DNA of 64,000 nucleotides from Granulicella sapmiensis (GTDB taxonomy: Bacteria; Acidobacteriota; Terriglobia; Terriglobales; Acidobacteriaceae). The notes under the pieces were generated by a model. The model made no database searches and was not told the DNA's origin. It worked only from the letters and a program-made list of their open reading frames with translations. The DNA lies in assembly GCA_026225395.1 (NCBI GenBank), contig JAMFSR010000026.1, positions 1 to 64,000 on the forward strand, read 5' to 3'. The position numbers were made by a program, and so were the translations under genes. Shown in pieces: positions 22,739 to 32,307 of the stretch. The stretch's first letter is position 1. Every line of letters starts with the position of its first letter.

Positions 22739-25700
22739 TCAGAAAGCAAGTCTTGCCCCGAACTGTAAATTGCGGGGGCCTTGGGCTGTAGAGATTACGC
22801 CAGCGCTGGACGTTCCGATGGAGGTGTTTGGGTTGAGGAAGTTGGTGTGGTTGAATACATTGGATGCGTCGGCCTTGAGCTGGAATAAGCCCCTCTCACC
22901 GAGGAAGCCCAGATGGAAGCCTTTCACGAGACTGACATCGACCTGCGCCATGCCGGGACCCCTAAGAATTGTGCGGCCACTGTCGCCGAATGTGCCGGTT
23001 GCTGGCGTTGTGAACGCTGCAGGATTGAACCATTCCGTAGCGGTCGGGTTTGAAAGCTTTCCTGAGCCGATCCGGTTGGGGAACCAGTTGCCATCCAGTG
23101 CTCCGCTCTGATTCGACGTTCCCATGAGAGGAGTGTAGGGAAGGCCGGAGTGAAACATGAGATTGGACGAGAGCTGCCAACCGCCTACGAACGCATCCAG
23201 TACGCCATCGCTGTTCAGAAATGTTTTCCCTCGCCCGACGGGAATGGGATACACAATGCCTCCATTGAAGACGCTGGGTGCGTCCGCGAGCGACCTGGAC
23301 CAGTTTGCGTTGAGGTTGTAATCATTCTGGATAGCATCGATGGTGACGCCGGCGCCGGCGGGGGTGGGAGTACCGTTATCAAAGGTCCTCGAGTAGGTGT
23401 AATTGAGGATGAATGACATGCCTGAGGCGAACTCTTTTCTCAAGCCGAGTTGTAGACTGCTGTAGAGCGAACCGCCATCGTTCAGATCTGTATTGATTGC
23501 TTGAAACGTTGTATTAGGGCGATATTGCTGCATGTTTGCGCCGGTAGCTTCATAGTAGATGAGACTTTGCGGTACCTGGTTGATGCTCCTGGTATAAGGA
23601 AGATTATTGCCGTGGGAGCCAACGTAGGCAGCGTCGAGCAGGAACTGTTTCACTGCACGCTGTACGTCGAGTCTCCACTCCTGAACGAATCCAAATTGCT
23701 GGTGAAGAGGGTTGTAGTTAATCGAGTTTCCATTCTGCGAGTAGGGCTGACGGTTTGCGGCTGTTGGAAATTGGTAATACGGGGCCGGACCAGTCTGCAA
23801 CTGAAAGGCAGGCGTGATGCTATTCGTGCTCGATGCCTGGCCGGTTGTGCTCCAACCCAGCCCTAAGTTTCTGGCGCCGAAGGTTTGCGACGAATCCTCC
23901 TGAGAATAGATCCCGTATCCTCCACGAATTGACCAGTTTGTCATGGGTTGCCAAGCGAACCCAAGCCGAGGATCGAGGATGCCTTTGTGGGTTCCGGCCA
24001 CGGTAGGACAACCCGGCGTGGTTGGACCGTAACACATGGCACCGAAGGTACTGGTCGCAGGATTGATCAGAGTCGGATCGTAGTTGGCGATTCTCCCTTG
24101 AACTTCACTCCATCCAGACACGATGATGTAGCGCAGCCCAATGTTGAAAGTGAGGTTCGGTTTAGTTTTGAAGTCATCTTGCACGAACGCCTGAGTGCTC
24201 CAAGCGCGATCTCCGAGAGCGGGTGTGACGCTGGTGCTGAATCCCGATACGCCACCGTAAAGGAAGTCCGCGTAGCCAAGACCGGTGCTCGTGGAAGCGC
24301 TTGGATTGCGAGTGTCGATGCCGCTGAAGGTGTAGCCCTCGGCGTTCGTATCCTCCTTGTTCAACTGATAGCGATCGAACTCTCCACCGAATTTGAGTAC
24401 ATGCTTGCCTTTGACCCAGGTAACGAGATCGGAAGTGACGAAGGAGTTCTGATTGCTCCATGATTCGTCTTCGCTGTTGAAGTTGTTCGAATAGTAGCCA
24501 CTCCAAGTGATAGCAGGAAAAAGGGGAGAAATCGAGCCGTTCAGCCCGATTTTGTTCTCGTACCCCTGGTCATAATCTCCTTGGCCGCTGGTGTTCGCAG
24601 CCCGTGAAAAGGCAACGCGAAACTCATTGACGAGATTGGGTCGAATGGTCCAGAAATCGCTAAGCTGACCGAAGTTCTGAAAGGCATGAATTGTTCTGTA
24701 TACGTTTAGAGGCTCCCCCGGCCGCGTATGGATGGGATTGTATTGTTTCCATTGCATGGTCGATGCATCCAGACGGTTGTTAGGAGTGATGTCGAAGTCT
24801 ATCTTCTCGTTGAACCACATCGAGTTATTAATGTTGGGACCAACGAAGTACATATTGTTGGTGAAGCATTGCGATGGGAGCACGACCCCAGTGGCATTGC
24901 AGCCGGCCTGGTTGGCATAAGGGAAGTTAGGCAGAGGAAGATAAGACTGAATGGCTGCGGCCACGGGATCCATCTTTGTTGGGTCCATCTTGTTGCCCGG
25001 AAGAGGCGTACGGGAGTATTGGCCGTTGACCTGGGTCAGCGAGGCTGGGTCGTAGACCGTTACCGGGACACCGCTGAAATCTCCATTGCGCATGGCCTGC
25101 GTTGGGAAGCTGAAATAGCCTGCCGTTTGCGTGCTCGTGGGGTTGTTCTGGTAGCTGAAAAAAAGAAGGCCTTATTTTTCTTTATTGGCCCGCCGATCGT
25201 TGCTCCATACAAGTTCCAGTGACGGGGTGCAACTGCGACGCCGGCTGGACTGAAATAATTGCGCGCTTGAAAGATATTGTTCTGAACATATTCAAAAAGA
25301 GAGCCGTGAAATTGGTTGGAGCCGTTCTTTGTCGTGACGTTGAAAGATGCAAAACCGTTGCCGTACTCCGCGCCGAAATTGCCGGTAAGGTAATTGATCT
25401 GAGCGATTGCCTCATTGGGAACCGTAGCGCCGGCAAGTCCCTGCGTGGGAACTGTTCTTGTGCCACCATCCATGGTCCAATTTTGCGTGTTAGCTTGTGT
25501 GCCGTTCACCGCGACCCATGAGTTATCATTCAGGCCGTTAGCACCCCCACCAATTCCAGCGGGCGCAACACCAGGGAGCAGCGCTTCGTAACTCAGTTCA
25601 GACAGCCCGACATTGGGGAGCTCCAATACAAGTTCTGAGCTGACGTCGGTGCGTTGTTCTGGCGACTGAGTTTCCAGCAGCGTTGCGGCAGCGGCTACCG

Positions 25701-26085
25701 TCACCTGCTGATTAACTGAGCCCACTTCCAGAACCGCGTTTACTCCGATTGCCTCAGCACGCAGCAGAATGTTCTTTGAAACAAATGTCTTAAAATTCTC
25801 CTTAGAAACGCTGATCGTATATGTTCCTGGCACCAGAGTGTTGACGTCGTAGACGCCATCGCTGTTTGTCCGAGTCTCGGCATTTACGCTTGTTAAGGTA
25901 TTCGTCAATAAGATCTGTGCATTCGGTATTCTCGCTCCGGCCGGGTCAGTGACTGTTCCACTGATTTCGCCCAGGGTACGGTTCTGTGCGACGCCCGAGA
26001 CGGTCCTCAAGAATAAGATCGCGCCAGCGAGAAGCAGGGTCCTTCGAGATGACAACCCTCTGAGCCGTGAAATACCTTTTGTCAT
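22739..26085 (-). pseudogene. TonB-dependent receptor (Oar/CarboxypepD_reg type), frameshifted
   Basis: Start at MTKGISRLRG, preceded by a GAGAGG-like site. A signal segment (LLLAGAILFLRTVSGVAQ) is followed by a carboxypeptidase-regulatory-like beta domain (GEISGTVTDPAGARIPNA), then a plug domain (NFGAEYGNGFASFNVTTKNGS). The frame breaks at a run of seven A on the plus strand (25158-25164), within KNKAFFF. One more base restores FFFFSYQNNPT and the rest of the barrel, which then runs uninterrupted to the C-terminal FGARLAF. The repaired length is about 1115 aa, normal for Acidobacteria. The family takes up oligosaccharides across the outer membrane, and here it heads the minus-strand glycosidase cluster. 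The disruption separates plug from barrel and would inactivate uptake if real. Confidence 0.88.
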
Positions 26086-26185
26086 ATACCCTCTCAAAAT
26101 TTCGCTTCGATGAAGCTGGCGATTTGCGCCCCGCAGTGCCGCGCTGCCGATGCACGGAAGGAATAAAAAGTCACATTCTATAAGT

Positions 26186-26201
26186 TGGGTAACGTTCTCC
26201 A
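26186..26201. promoter_or_regulatory. Putative LacI-type operator upstream of TonB receptor
   Basis: TGGGTAACGTTCTCCA, with the central CG typical of LacI-family operators, lies 100 bp upstream of the receptor start. It differs from TGGATAACGTTATCCA at two positions. Confidence 0.65.
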
Positions 26202-26374
26202 AACGCGAGCGGAAATCTATACGAACGGAAAGAGGGATGTCAACAGCAAAATTCGTCTTCCATCGGATATGTTGATTTCTTAAATTGAGGCAACACCAAA
26301 CTGTGCTACCAACGACATGCAATTTTTGCGATCCGACGATGCAGGCTGGACCATAAATTTAGAGTCTCCATCGA

Positions 26375-26524
26375 GAGCATCACAGCGAGTATGCAGCCGC
26401 GCTGGGGTGAGGTAACCTTTCCTCCAGCGGCCTCGTCGAGGAGGCGGATGCTCGGGCTTTTCTGATGATGCTGGTTCAGTACCTGCGATGGAGCTTATCG
26501 CTTCAAGGATGTGCGGCGATCCAT
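26375..26524 (-). pseudogene. Remnant of a second GH2-type Tat leader
   Basis: Reading the minus strand from 26524 gives MDRR then LK, with a ribosome-site-like GGAAGG before it. After small indels it continues as SIIRKARASASSTRP. This parallels the GH2 leader at 21142 (MDRR, LK, SVIKKARAYAASTT) in both sequence and order. An early stop and frame changes show it is dead, and no GH2 body follows. The rest of 26086-26891 holds two operators and no gene. Confidence 0.55.
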
Positions 26525-26732
26525 TCGCCTTCCATCTATTGCGAAGAACTGTATAGGGCGGTGTTGGGAGAGAATCGCAGCTTAGAAAAGGCCATCAGCA
26601 AATCATAGGCAGGATGACGTTTCCTCTGATTTTACCTCCAGGCCTGGCACCTCTCTGATGCAATCAGAAATTCTTCCGACAGTAATAGTTATCCTTCTCT
26701 TGACAAGCATCGGCACCCATTGCTAGCTTGTG

Positions 26733-26748
26733 TGGGTAACGATATCCT
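26733..26748. promoter_or_regulatory. Putative LacI-type operator upstream of the ADP-heptose operon
   Basis: TGGGTAACGATATCCT with central CG lies 143 bp upstream of the kinase start. It ties this operon to the sites of the glycosidase genes. Confidence 0.6.
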
Positions 26749-26891
26749 AATCGTTCGGGTCGATGCGGTGATTTTTATAAATCGTCTCGCCTTTCTGTGT
26801 TGGCAAATGAGACTTGGGTTATGAAATTCCGTTGGGCGGCAATGTGGACGCTGGAAGCCGCATTCGCGCGAGGTGGAGGAAAAGTATCCAA

Positions 26892-27995
26892 ATGAGCTGG
26901 TTCAATTCTTCAGCGGATATCCGGCAAACACTCCTGCGTATGCAGCATGCAAGGGTCACTGTTTTCGGCGACTTCTGCGTCGACGCGTACTGGGAGCTCT
27001 GGGAGGGCGAGCCGGAGCTTTCGATCGAAACCGGTCTGACGGTGCGGAGGGTGAAGAAGCAACAGAACTCCCTGGGGGGGGCCGGCAGTGTCGTGGCAAA
27101 TCTGCGGGAGATGGGGGTAGGACACGTAAGGGCAATTGGTGTCGCTGGTACGGATGTCTTTGGTGAGAAGCTCCGCAGCATGATCAACGAGTGCGGTGCT
27201 GATACGAGTGACTTTTTGCTGGAGCCGACATGGGAGACGATGGTCTATGCCAAACCCTGTCTTGGTTCGCGCGAGGAAAACCGGATCGACTTTGGAAGTT
27301 TTAATATAGCTGGGGCAAAACTGCTGGATACTCTGCTGGACAAACTGGAGAAAGTCATCGTCGAAAGCGACGTCGTGATACTGAACCAGCAGATACCGGC
27401 GGGAATTACTTCCCCTACGACGATTCTTCGGATTAACCAGATGATCGAGAAGAATCCACAGACGATCTTTCTGGTGGACTCAAGGCATTATCAGAAGTAT
27501 TACAAGGGTGCGTCCTTGAAGCTCAATATGAGCGAGGCCGCGGCTTTGCTGCACGAGCGTAAAGAACAGATCCATACTGTAGATCAAGCAAAGGTGATCT
27601 CTCTGCGGATAAGCGAGACCACCGGGAAGCCGACGTTTCTGACCCGCGGGGAGCTTGGTATCGTTGTCGCCGTTGAGGATCAGTCGACGGTCATTCCAGG
27701 ACTAAAGGTGTCTGAACCGATCGATACGGTGGGCGCAGGTGACGCGGTTGTCGCGGCCGTGGCGGCTGCCATGGCCGCAGGCTCCGATCCCGTTGCAGCC
27801 TCTGTATTTGCCAATATCGCGGCCATGATCACGGTCAAGCAACTGAAGACCACGGGGACAGCATCGGCAGCGGAGATTATGGATGCTGCCCAAAATCTGC
27901 AATATGTTTTTCCGCCGGCGTCCATTCTGACCGATGCCGACGCCACCTCATCAGCGCAAACAGGCCAAGTTGTAAGAGCTTCCCATGATGAGTAA
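26892..27995 (+). CDS. PfkB-family sugar kinase, RfaE1/HldE kinase-domain type
   Basis: The start chosen is ATG MSWFNSSADIR (367 aa) with GGAGGA about 11 bases upstream; a TTG-started extension from 26814 lacks support. It shows PfkB hallmarks: FGDFCVDAYWEL near the N-terminus, the glycine-rich NSLGGAGSVVANL, and near the C-terminus DTVGAGDAVVAAVA with the catalytic Asp and anion hole. It is most like the kinase half of HldE, which phosphorylates D-glycero-D-manno-heptose 7-phosphate at C1, but the substrate-side sequence (EPELSIETGLTV) is divergent. It overlaps the nucleotidyltransferase gene by 11 bp, and the pair equals a split HldE. Substrate assignment rests on the neighbours. Confidence 0.8.
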   Translation: MSWFNSSADIRQTLLRMQHARVTVFGDFCVDAYWELWEGEPELSIETGLTVRRVKKQQNSLGGAGSVVANLREMGVGHVRAIGVAGTDVFGEKLRSMINECGADTSDFLLEPTWETMVYAKPCLGSREENRIDFGSFNIAGAKLLDTLLDKLEKVIVESDVVILNQQIPAGITSPTTILRINQMIEKNPQTIFLVDSRHYQKYYKGASLKLNMSEAAALLHERKEQIHTVDQAKVISLRISETTGKPTFLTRGELGIVVAVEDQSTVIPGLKVSEPIDTVGAGDAVVAAVAAAMAAGSDPVAASVFANIAAMITVKQLKTTGTASAAEIMDAAQNLQYVFPPASILTDADATSSAQTGQVVRASHDE

Positions 27996-28506
27996 AGGGC
28001 CGAACATATTGAGCATCACGGCGATGCACGTGGAGCGAGACCGATTAGTTGCTGAAGGCAAGGACCTGGTCTTCACGAACGGCTGCTTTGACATCCTCCA
28101 TCGAGGTCATGTGGCTTACCTGAATTATGCTCGTAGCCAGGGCGATGCGCTCGTTGTTGCTGTGAACACTGATGCCTCTGTGAAAGCCAACAAGGGGGAT
28201 AGCAGGCCCATTCATGGAGAGGATGATCGAGCGTACGTGTTGGGGTCGCTTCGTGCGGTGGATTATGTTGTTTACTTTGAAGACAGAGAACCCAGGGATA
28301 TCGTGGAGAAAATTCTTCCGCAGGTATTAGTAAAGGGAAATGACTGGGCTCACTATGTGAGCGGGCGCGAGATTGTTGAGGCGAACGGAGGTCGTGTGGT
28401 CCTGGCGGATATGGTGGAGGGACGGTCGACAACAGGAACGATCGAAAAGATCATCAGTGTCTATACCGAAAAACGCGGCACGGATGAAGTTGGGACGAAT
28501 GCCTAA
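27985..28506 (+). CDS. rfaE2: Heptose-1-phosphate adenylyltransferase-type nucleotidyltransferase (RfaE2)
   Basis: The 173-aa cytoplasmic protein carries the cytidylyltransferase-like signature FTNGCFDILHRGHVAYL (HxGH motif as HRGH) and a C-terminal GRSTTGTIEKI that matches the ISSTKI-like motif. Length and order equal the C-terminal half of HldE, which makes ADP-D-glycero-beta-D-manno-heptose from the 1-phosphate and ATP. It overlaps the upstream kinase gene by 11 bp and the epimerase gene by 8 bp, so the three are translated as a unit. Confidence 0.85.
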   Translation: MMSKGPNILSITAMHVERDRLVAEGKDLVFTNGCFDILHRGHVAYLNYARSQGDALVVAVNTDASVKANKGDSRPIHGEDDRAYVLGSLRAVDYVVYFEDREPRDIVEKILPQVLVKGNDWAHYVSGREIVEANGGRVVLADMVEGRSTTGTIEKIISVYTEKRGTDEVGTNA

Positions 28507-29473
28507 GCGCATCCTGGTTACAGGCGCGGCAGGGTTCATCGGCCGTAATGCGGTGGAGGAATTGAACCGACGGGGACGCGACAACCTGCTGCTCGTCGAT
28601 CTATTGGGAACCGATGACAAGTGGTGCAACCTGCGCGGTTTGAATTACGAAGATTTGCTGTCGCCCGAAGCCCTGCTTCTGCAAATGGAACGTGGACGCC
28701 TGACCGACGTAGAGGCGATCGTGCATTTGGGTGCATGCAGCGCTACAACTGAACGTGATGCCGATTTCCTGCTTGAAAATAATTACCGTTACACACGGCG
28801 CTTGTGTGAGTTTAGTCTGAAGCAGGGGATACGGTTTATCTACGCTTCGAGCGCGGCGACTTATGGAGATGGAACCCAGGGCTATGATGACGATGATAAA
28901 GTGACCAAAGATCTGCGACCTTTGAACATGTATGGCTATTCCAAACACATGTTCGATCTCTGGGCGTTGAAGAGCGGAGCAATGGACGAAATCGTTGGGC
29001 TTAAATATTTCAATGTTTTTGGTCCTTTCGAGGACCATAAGGGAGACATGAAGTCTGTTGTTGCGAAATCCTATCGACAGATCGTGGACACGGGAAAGGT
29101 GCAACTGTTCAAGAGCTATGACAAGCATTATGCGGATGGAGAGCAGAAGCGCGATTTTATCTATGTGAAAGATGCAGTGGAAGTCACGCTCTCCTTTCTG
29201 GAAGAACGGAAACAAAATGGGCTATTTAACTGTGGCACCGGGCACGCGAAAACCTGGAAGGAGCTGGTGACGGCTGTTTTCCATGCGACAAACGTTCCGG
29301 TTTCAATCGAGTACGTAGAGATGCCGGAGGCACTGCGTGGAAAGTATCAATACTTTACTCAGGCGGATATAGCAAAACTTCGGGCCGCGGGATATACGAC
29401 ACCCTTTAGGTCTCTAGAAGACGCTGTCTCCGATTATGTGCAGAGCTATCTAAATAACCCCGAGAAGGCGTGA
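28499..29473 (+). CDS. hldD: ADP-L-glycero-D-manno-heptose 6-epimerase-like SDR
   Basis: Start ATG MPKRILVTG (324 aa) overlaps the upstream stop by 8 bp; the longer upstream frame runs inside rfaE2. It has the Rossmann motif TGAAGFIG at residues 7-14, DKWCNLRGL typical of HldD, the catalytic Ser region YASSAATYGDG and YGYSKHMFD holding the Tyr-xxx-Lys pair. HldD converts the D,D- to the L,D-ADP-heptose for LPS core or surface glycans. It forms an operon with the split HldE. The isomerase GmhA and phosphatase GmhB are not in this window, so the pathway must be completed elsewhere, or the operon acts on a different sugar. Confidence 0.87.
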   Translation: MPKRILVTGAAGFIGRNAVEELNRRGRDNLLLVDLLGTDDKWCNLRGLNYEDLLSPEALLLQMERGRLTDVEAIVHLGACSATTERDADFLLENNYRYTRRLCEFSLKQGIRFIYASSAATYGDGTQGYDDDDKVTKDLRPLNMYGYSKHMFDLWALKSGAMDEIVGLKYFNVFGPFEDHKGDMKSVVAKSYRQIVDTGKVQLFKSYDKHYADGEQKRDFIYVKDAVEVTLSFLEERKQNGLFNCGTGHAKTWKELVTAVFHATNVPVSIEYVEMPEALRGKYQYFTQADIAKLRAAGYTTPFRSLEDAVSDYVQSYLNNPEKA

Positions 29474-29495
29474 CGGACAGGATGCGTGAGGGGCC

Positions 29496-30641
29496 ATGCT
29501 ATGTGAAGAGACGATCTTCTGTCAGCCCTCATGGGTGATGGAAAGTGCTACCGTACGCATGGCTGTTACATGTCTCGGCGCACATATGGCGCCGGTGCGA
29601 TTCTGCAGACGGGGACGGGAGTTTGTCGATCCCTATTATGTAGCACCGTGGCAGTGCGAAGAGAATGCGGCGCTCGACGGGCAATCGGAGAAAGTTCTGC
29701 GGGGTGACTTCTTCTGTCTTCCATTTGGTTATGCTGAGCCAGTATTGAAACGTCCTTCGCATGGCAGAACTGCAGGAGCAGCATGGTCGCTGGAGGGTAG
29801 TCAGTCGAGGGACGGCGTCCATGAGCTACATATCTCGATGAAGGATGCTTTGGTCGCAACAAATGTGACGCGGCGATACTTCATCAGGGACGGTGAAGAT
29901 GTTATTTACGACCGAACGACGATCACGGGGCTTTCTGGTGCTTATACGGTTGGACACCATGCAGTGCTTCGTGTTCCGTCATCGCAGACACACTTGTTGG
30001 TTTCTACCAGCCGCCAGATATTTGGGATGACGTATCCGAAACCATTTGATGATCTGGATGTAGCATCACTTCAATCTCTCGCCATTGGCGCTGAGTTTGA
30101 AGACTTGCGCCGCGTGCCGTTGGCATCGAATCATGACGTGATGGTCGATCTGAGTATTCATCCCTCCAGCCGGGCATCTGCAAACTTATTGCAGGTGGCG
30201 GTTAAGGCAGAGAAGGGTCAGCCGGCATGGACGGCCGCCGTAAATACCGAGGAGGGTTATCTATGGTTCTCTCTGCGCGATGCCGCTGTTCTGCCTTCCA
30301 CACTTGTTTGGGTTGAGAACCGGGCACGCCGATTGCCTCCATGGAATGGGCGGAGCTGCTTGTTGGGATTGGAGGACGTGTGCAGCTTCTTCAATATGGG
30401 AAGCGAAATATCACAGAAAGAAAATGCATTTTCCGCGCGAGGCATCAAGACTGTGCGCGAGTTTAGCACCGATCAGCCTTCGAACATTTCCTATATACAG
30501 GGGGCTGCGCGAACGCCTGACGGTTTCGGGCGGGTATGTGCAGCCGAGTGTGATCACAACTCCGCTACTTTTACGGATGTTTCCGGAAAAACTGTGCGTG
30601 TGTCATTGGATGCTGGATTTATATTCGGCAAAGAGCTGTAG
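29496..30641 (+). CDS. Aldose-1-epimerase/mutarotase-like protein
   Basis: A 381-aa protein without signal peptide, 22 bp after hldD and probably last in the operon. The order of strands (VRMAVTCLGAHMAPVRF, YVAPWQCE, LRGDFFCLPFG, YFIRDGEDVIYDRTTITG, VGHHAVLRVP) resembles the galactose-mutarotase-like supersandwich, in which a core His and an acidic residue bind the sugar. I cannot match the catalytic pair with certainty, so the fold call is tentative. Placement suggests it handles a sugar released or made by the neighbouring enzymes. Other possibilities are a DUF4432-like or unannotated sugar-binding protein. Confidence 0.5.
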   Translation: MLCEETIFCQPSWVMESATVRMAVTCLGAHMAPVRFCRRGREFVDPYYVAPWQCEENAALDGQSEKVLRGDFFCLPFGYAEPVLKRPSHGRTAGAAWSLEGSQSRDGVHELHISMKDALVATNVTRRYFIRDGEDVIYDRTTITGLSGAYTVGHHAVLRVPSSQTHLLVSTSRQIFGMTYPKPFDDLDVASLQSLAIGAEFEDLRRVPLASNHDVMVDLSIHPSSRASANLLQVAVKAEKGQPAWTAAVNTEEGYLWFSLRDAAVLPSTLVWVENRARRLPPWNGRSCLLGLEDVCSFFNMGSEISQKENAFSARGIKTVREFSTDQPSNISYIQGAARTPDGFGRVCAAECDHNSATFTDVSGKTVRVSLDAGFIFGKEL

Positions 30642-30647
30642 GTCGAA

Positions 30648-31994
30648 CTAGATTTCGAAGGTCGAAACGGTCAGCTTTCGAGTGGAATAATTCCGCATGA
30701 AATGGGAATAGAGCGCGACGACCAAGTTGCCGTAGAGCGGAATCTGATACGCGAGTGCTGTGCTATTGAGATGTTCCGCGACAAGTCCCATGACAGGAGT
30801 CATGACCGCGCCGCCGATGATCGCCATGACAATGAAGGAACCGGCGATGTTTGTATTGGCGCCGAGATCTTTGAGGCCCATGGCAAAAATTGTGGGGAAC
30901 ATGAGCGACATAAAGAAGCTTGTAAAAAGGATTGCAGACAGGCCGATCCAGTTTGGGGAGAAGATTCCGGCCAGAAGAAGAGCTGCATTGATGAGACCGA
31001 AGGCGGTCATGATTTTGTTTGGCGAAAAGTACTGCATCAGTGCCGTGGAGACGAAGCGTCCGATGGTGAAGAGAACCATCGTGCATGCGAGTAGGATTCC
31101 GCCAAGCCGTTCCGTCGCGTGACCATACTCCTTGCAGTATTGAATGAAATAGCTCCAGGTGCAGACGGACGCACCGACGTAGGCAAACTGGGCAACTACT
31201 GCGAAGAGGAAATGAGGCTTGTGAAGAAGATCACGCCAGTCTCCGCTGACCTCTGCAACATGCTCGCGCGCTTGAAGAAAAGCTGGCAATCGCATAAGTC
31301 CGATCATGACCGCCCAGGCCAGTGCGAGGCATCCCAAGACGAGGTAAGGCGCGACCACGCGTAGGATTTCGCTGTGCAGGTATGCGGCATAGGTGCCTGC
31401 GGCCTTCATGGAGGCAATCTGCCGCTGGGATAGTTCTACCCCTGAGAATATGAAGGCGGTGCCGACAAGAATTCCTGTGATACAACCGAGGGGATTGAAG
31501 GATTGCGCGAGATTGAGCCGCTGCTCCGAGGTTGCAGCCGGACCGAGTTGCGTTACGAACGGATTCGAAGCTGTCTCAAGAAATGCCAGACCGCTAGCCA
31601 TCACGAATAGTGCGGCGAGGAAAAACCAATACCTTTCATAGATGGCAGCCGGGAAGAATAGAAAGCAGCCAGTGGCGAAGAGCAGAAGGCCGGTCATGAA
31701 TCCGGATTTGTAACCGCGGCGCTTCATGAGGAAACCGGCGGGTAGGGCAAGGATGAAGTAGCCGAGGTAAAAGGCCGACTGCACGAGGCCGGCCTGAAAG
31801 CGGCTGATCTCGAATGACTTCATGAATTGCCGGATGAGAACGTCATTGAGATTGTTCGGGATGCCCCAGAGGAAGAAGAGTCCGGTGACGAGAATGAAAG
31901 GCCGCATGACGCCGGGCGGCAGCAGGGCCGTAGGGGAATCGAGCTGCCTTGACCCATCGATCGGCCGTCCTTGAGTTTCCTGGAAGGATGTCAT
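30648..31994 (-). CDS. FucP-family sugar:H+ symporter (MFS)
   Basis: The protein from MTSFQETQG is 448 aa, with about twelve hydrophobic helices. The FucP (FHS) subfamily pattern is clear: LFFLWGIPNNLNDVLIRQF in helix 1, SAFYLGYFILALPAGFLMKRRGYKSG across helices 2-3, and FLETASNPFVTQLGP. The family imports L-fucose, and some members take other monosaccharides. It is a cytoplasmic-membrane protein and would import sugars freed by the local glycosidases. It is divergent from GH105, with one palindromic operator 47 bp upstream (32041) and another nearer GH105. It ends 6 bp from the converging mutarotase-like gene. Confidence 0.88.
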   Translation of the reverse strand: MTSFQETQGRPIDGSRQLDSPTALLPPGVMRPFILVTGLFFLWGIPNNLNDVLIRQFMKSFEISRFQAGLVQSAFYLGYFILALPAGFLMKRRGYKSGFMTGLLLFATGCFLFFPAAIYERYWFFLAALFVMASGLAFLETASNPFVTQLGPAATSEQRLNLAQSFNPLGCITGILVGTAFIFSGVELSQRQIASMKAAGTYAAYLHSEILRVVAPYLVLGCLALAWAVMIGLMRLPAFLQAREHVAEVSGDWRDLLHKPHFLFAVVAQFAYVGASVCTWSYFIQYCKEYGHATERLGGILLACTMVLFTIGRFVSTALMQYFSPNKIMTAFGLINAALLLAGIFSPNWIGLSAILFTSFFMSLMFPTIFAMGLKDLGANTNIAGSFIVMAIIGGAVMTPVMGLVAEHLNSTALAYQIPLYGNLVVALYSHFMRNYSTRKLTVSTFEI

Positions 31995-32040
31995 TATGAT
32001 TCTCGCATTTACTGGTGGCGTACGAATTTCTATTATCTTC

Positions 32041-32056
32041 TGGATCACATTATCCA
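32041..32056. promoter_or_regulatory. Putative LacI-type operator, fucP promoter
   Basis: TGGATCACATTATCCA has full outer arms TGGAT/ATCCA and lies 47 bp upstream of the symporter start, on the divergent side. Confidence 0.6.
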
Positions 32057-32226
32057 GACATGTTTCGGTGATGATTACACGGGAGTTGCCCCTAGGTTGT
32101 CAATTCGTCCTGTAGTAGGTGTTTCTCAACAGTTTTGCAGGATTTACATGAATTTCTAGCTGTGAGAAGAAGTTTAGCTCGCCGCAAATCTCTGGACAAA
32201 TGAACCTGACAGACCCTATTCTCTAC

Positions 32227-32242
32227 GGGATAAGGTTATCTT
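32227..32242. promoter_or_regulatory. Putative LacI-type operator, GH105 promoter
   Basis: GGGATAAGGTTATCTT has a symmetric GATAA/TTATC core, weaker at the ends, 66 bp upstream of the GH105 start. Confidence 0.5.
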
Positions 32243-32294
32243 ACTTGCCTTTGAAGCCGCGTTGTTATTTGCTATGTGTTCAGCGGGACAGGTT

Positions 32295-32299
32295 GGAGG
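32295..32299 (+). promoter_or_regulatory. Ribosome-binding site deciding a TTG start
   Basis: GGAGG lies 8 bases before TTG at 32308, in frame with GH105. The longer ATG-started frame from 32200 overlaps an operator and would bury the signal peptide. Confidence 0.6.
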
Positions 32300-32307
32300 T
32301 TCGGACA

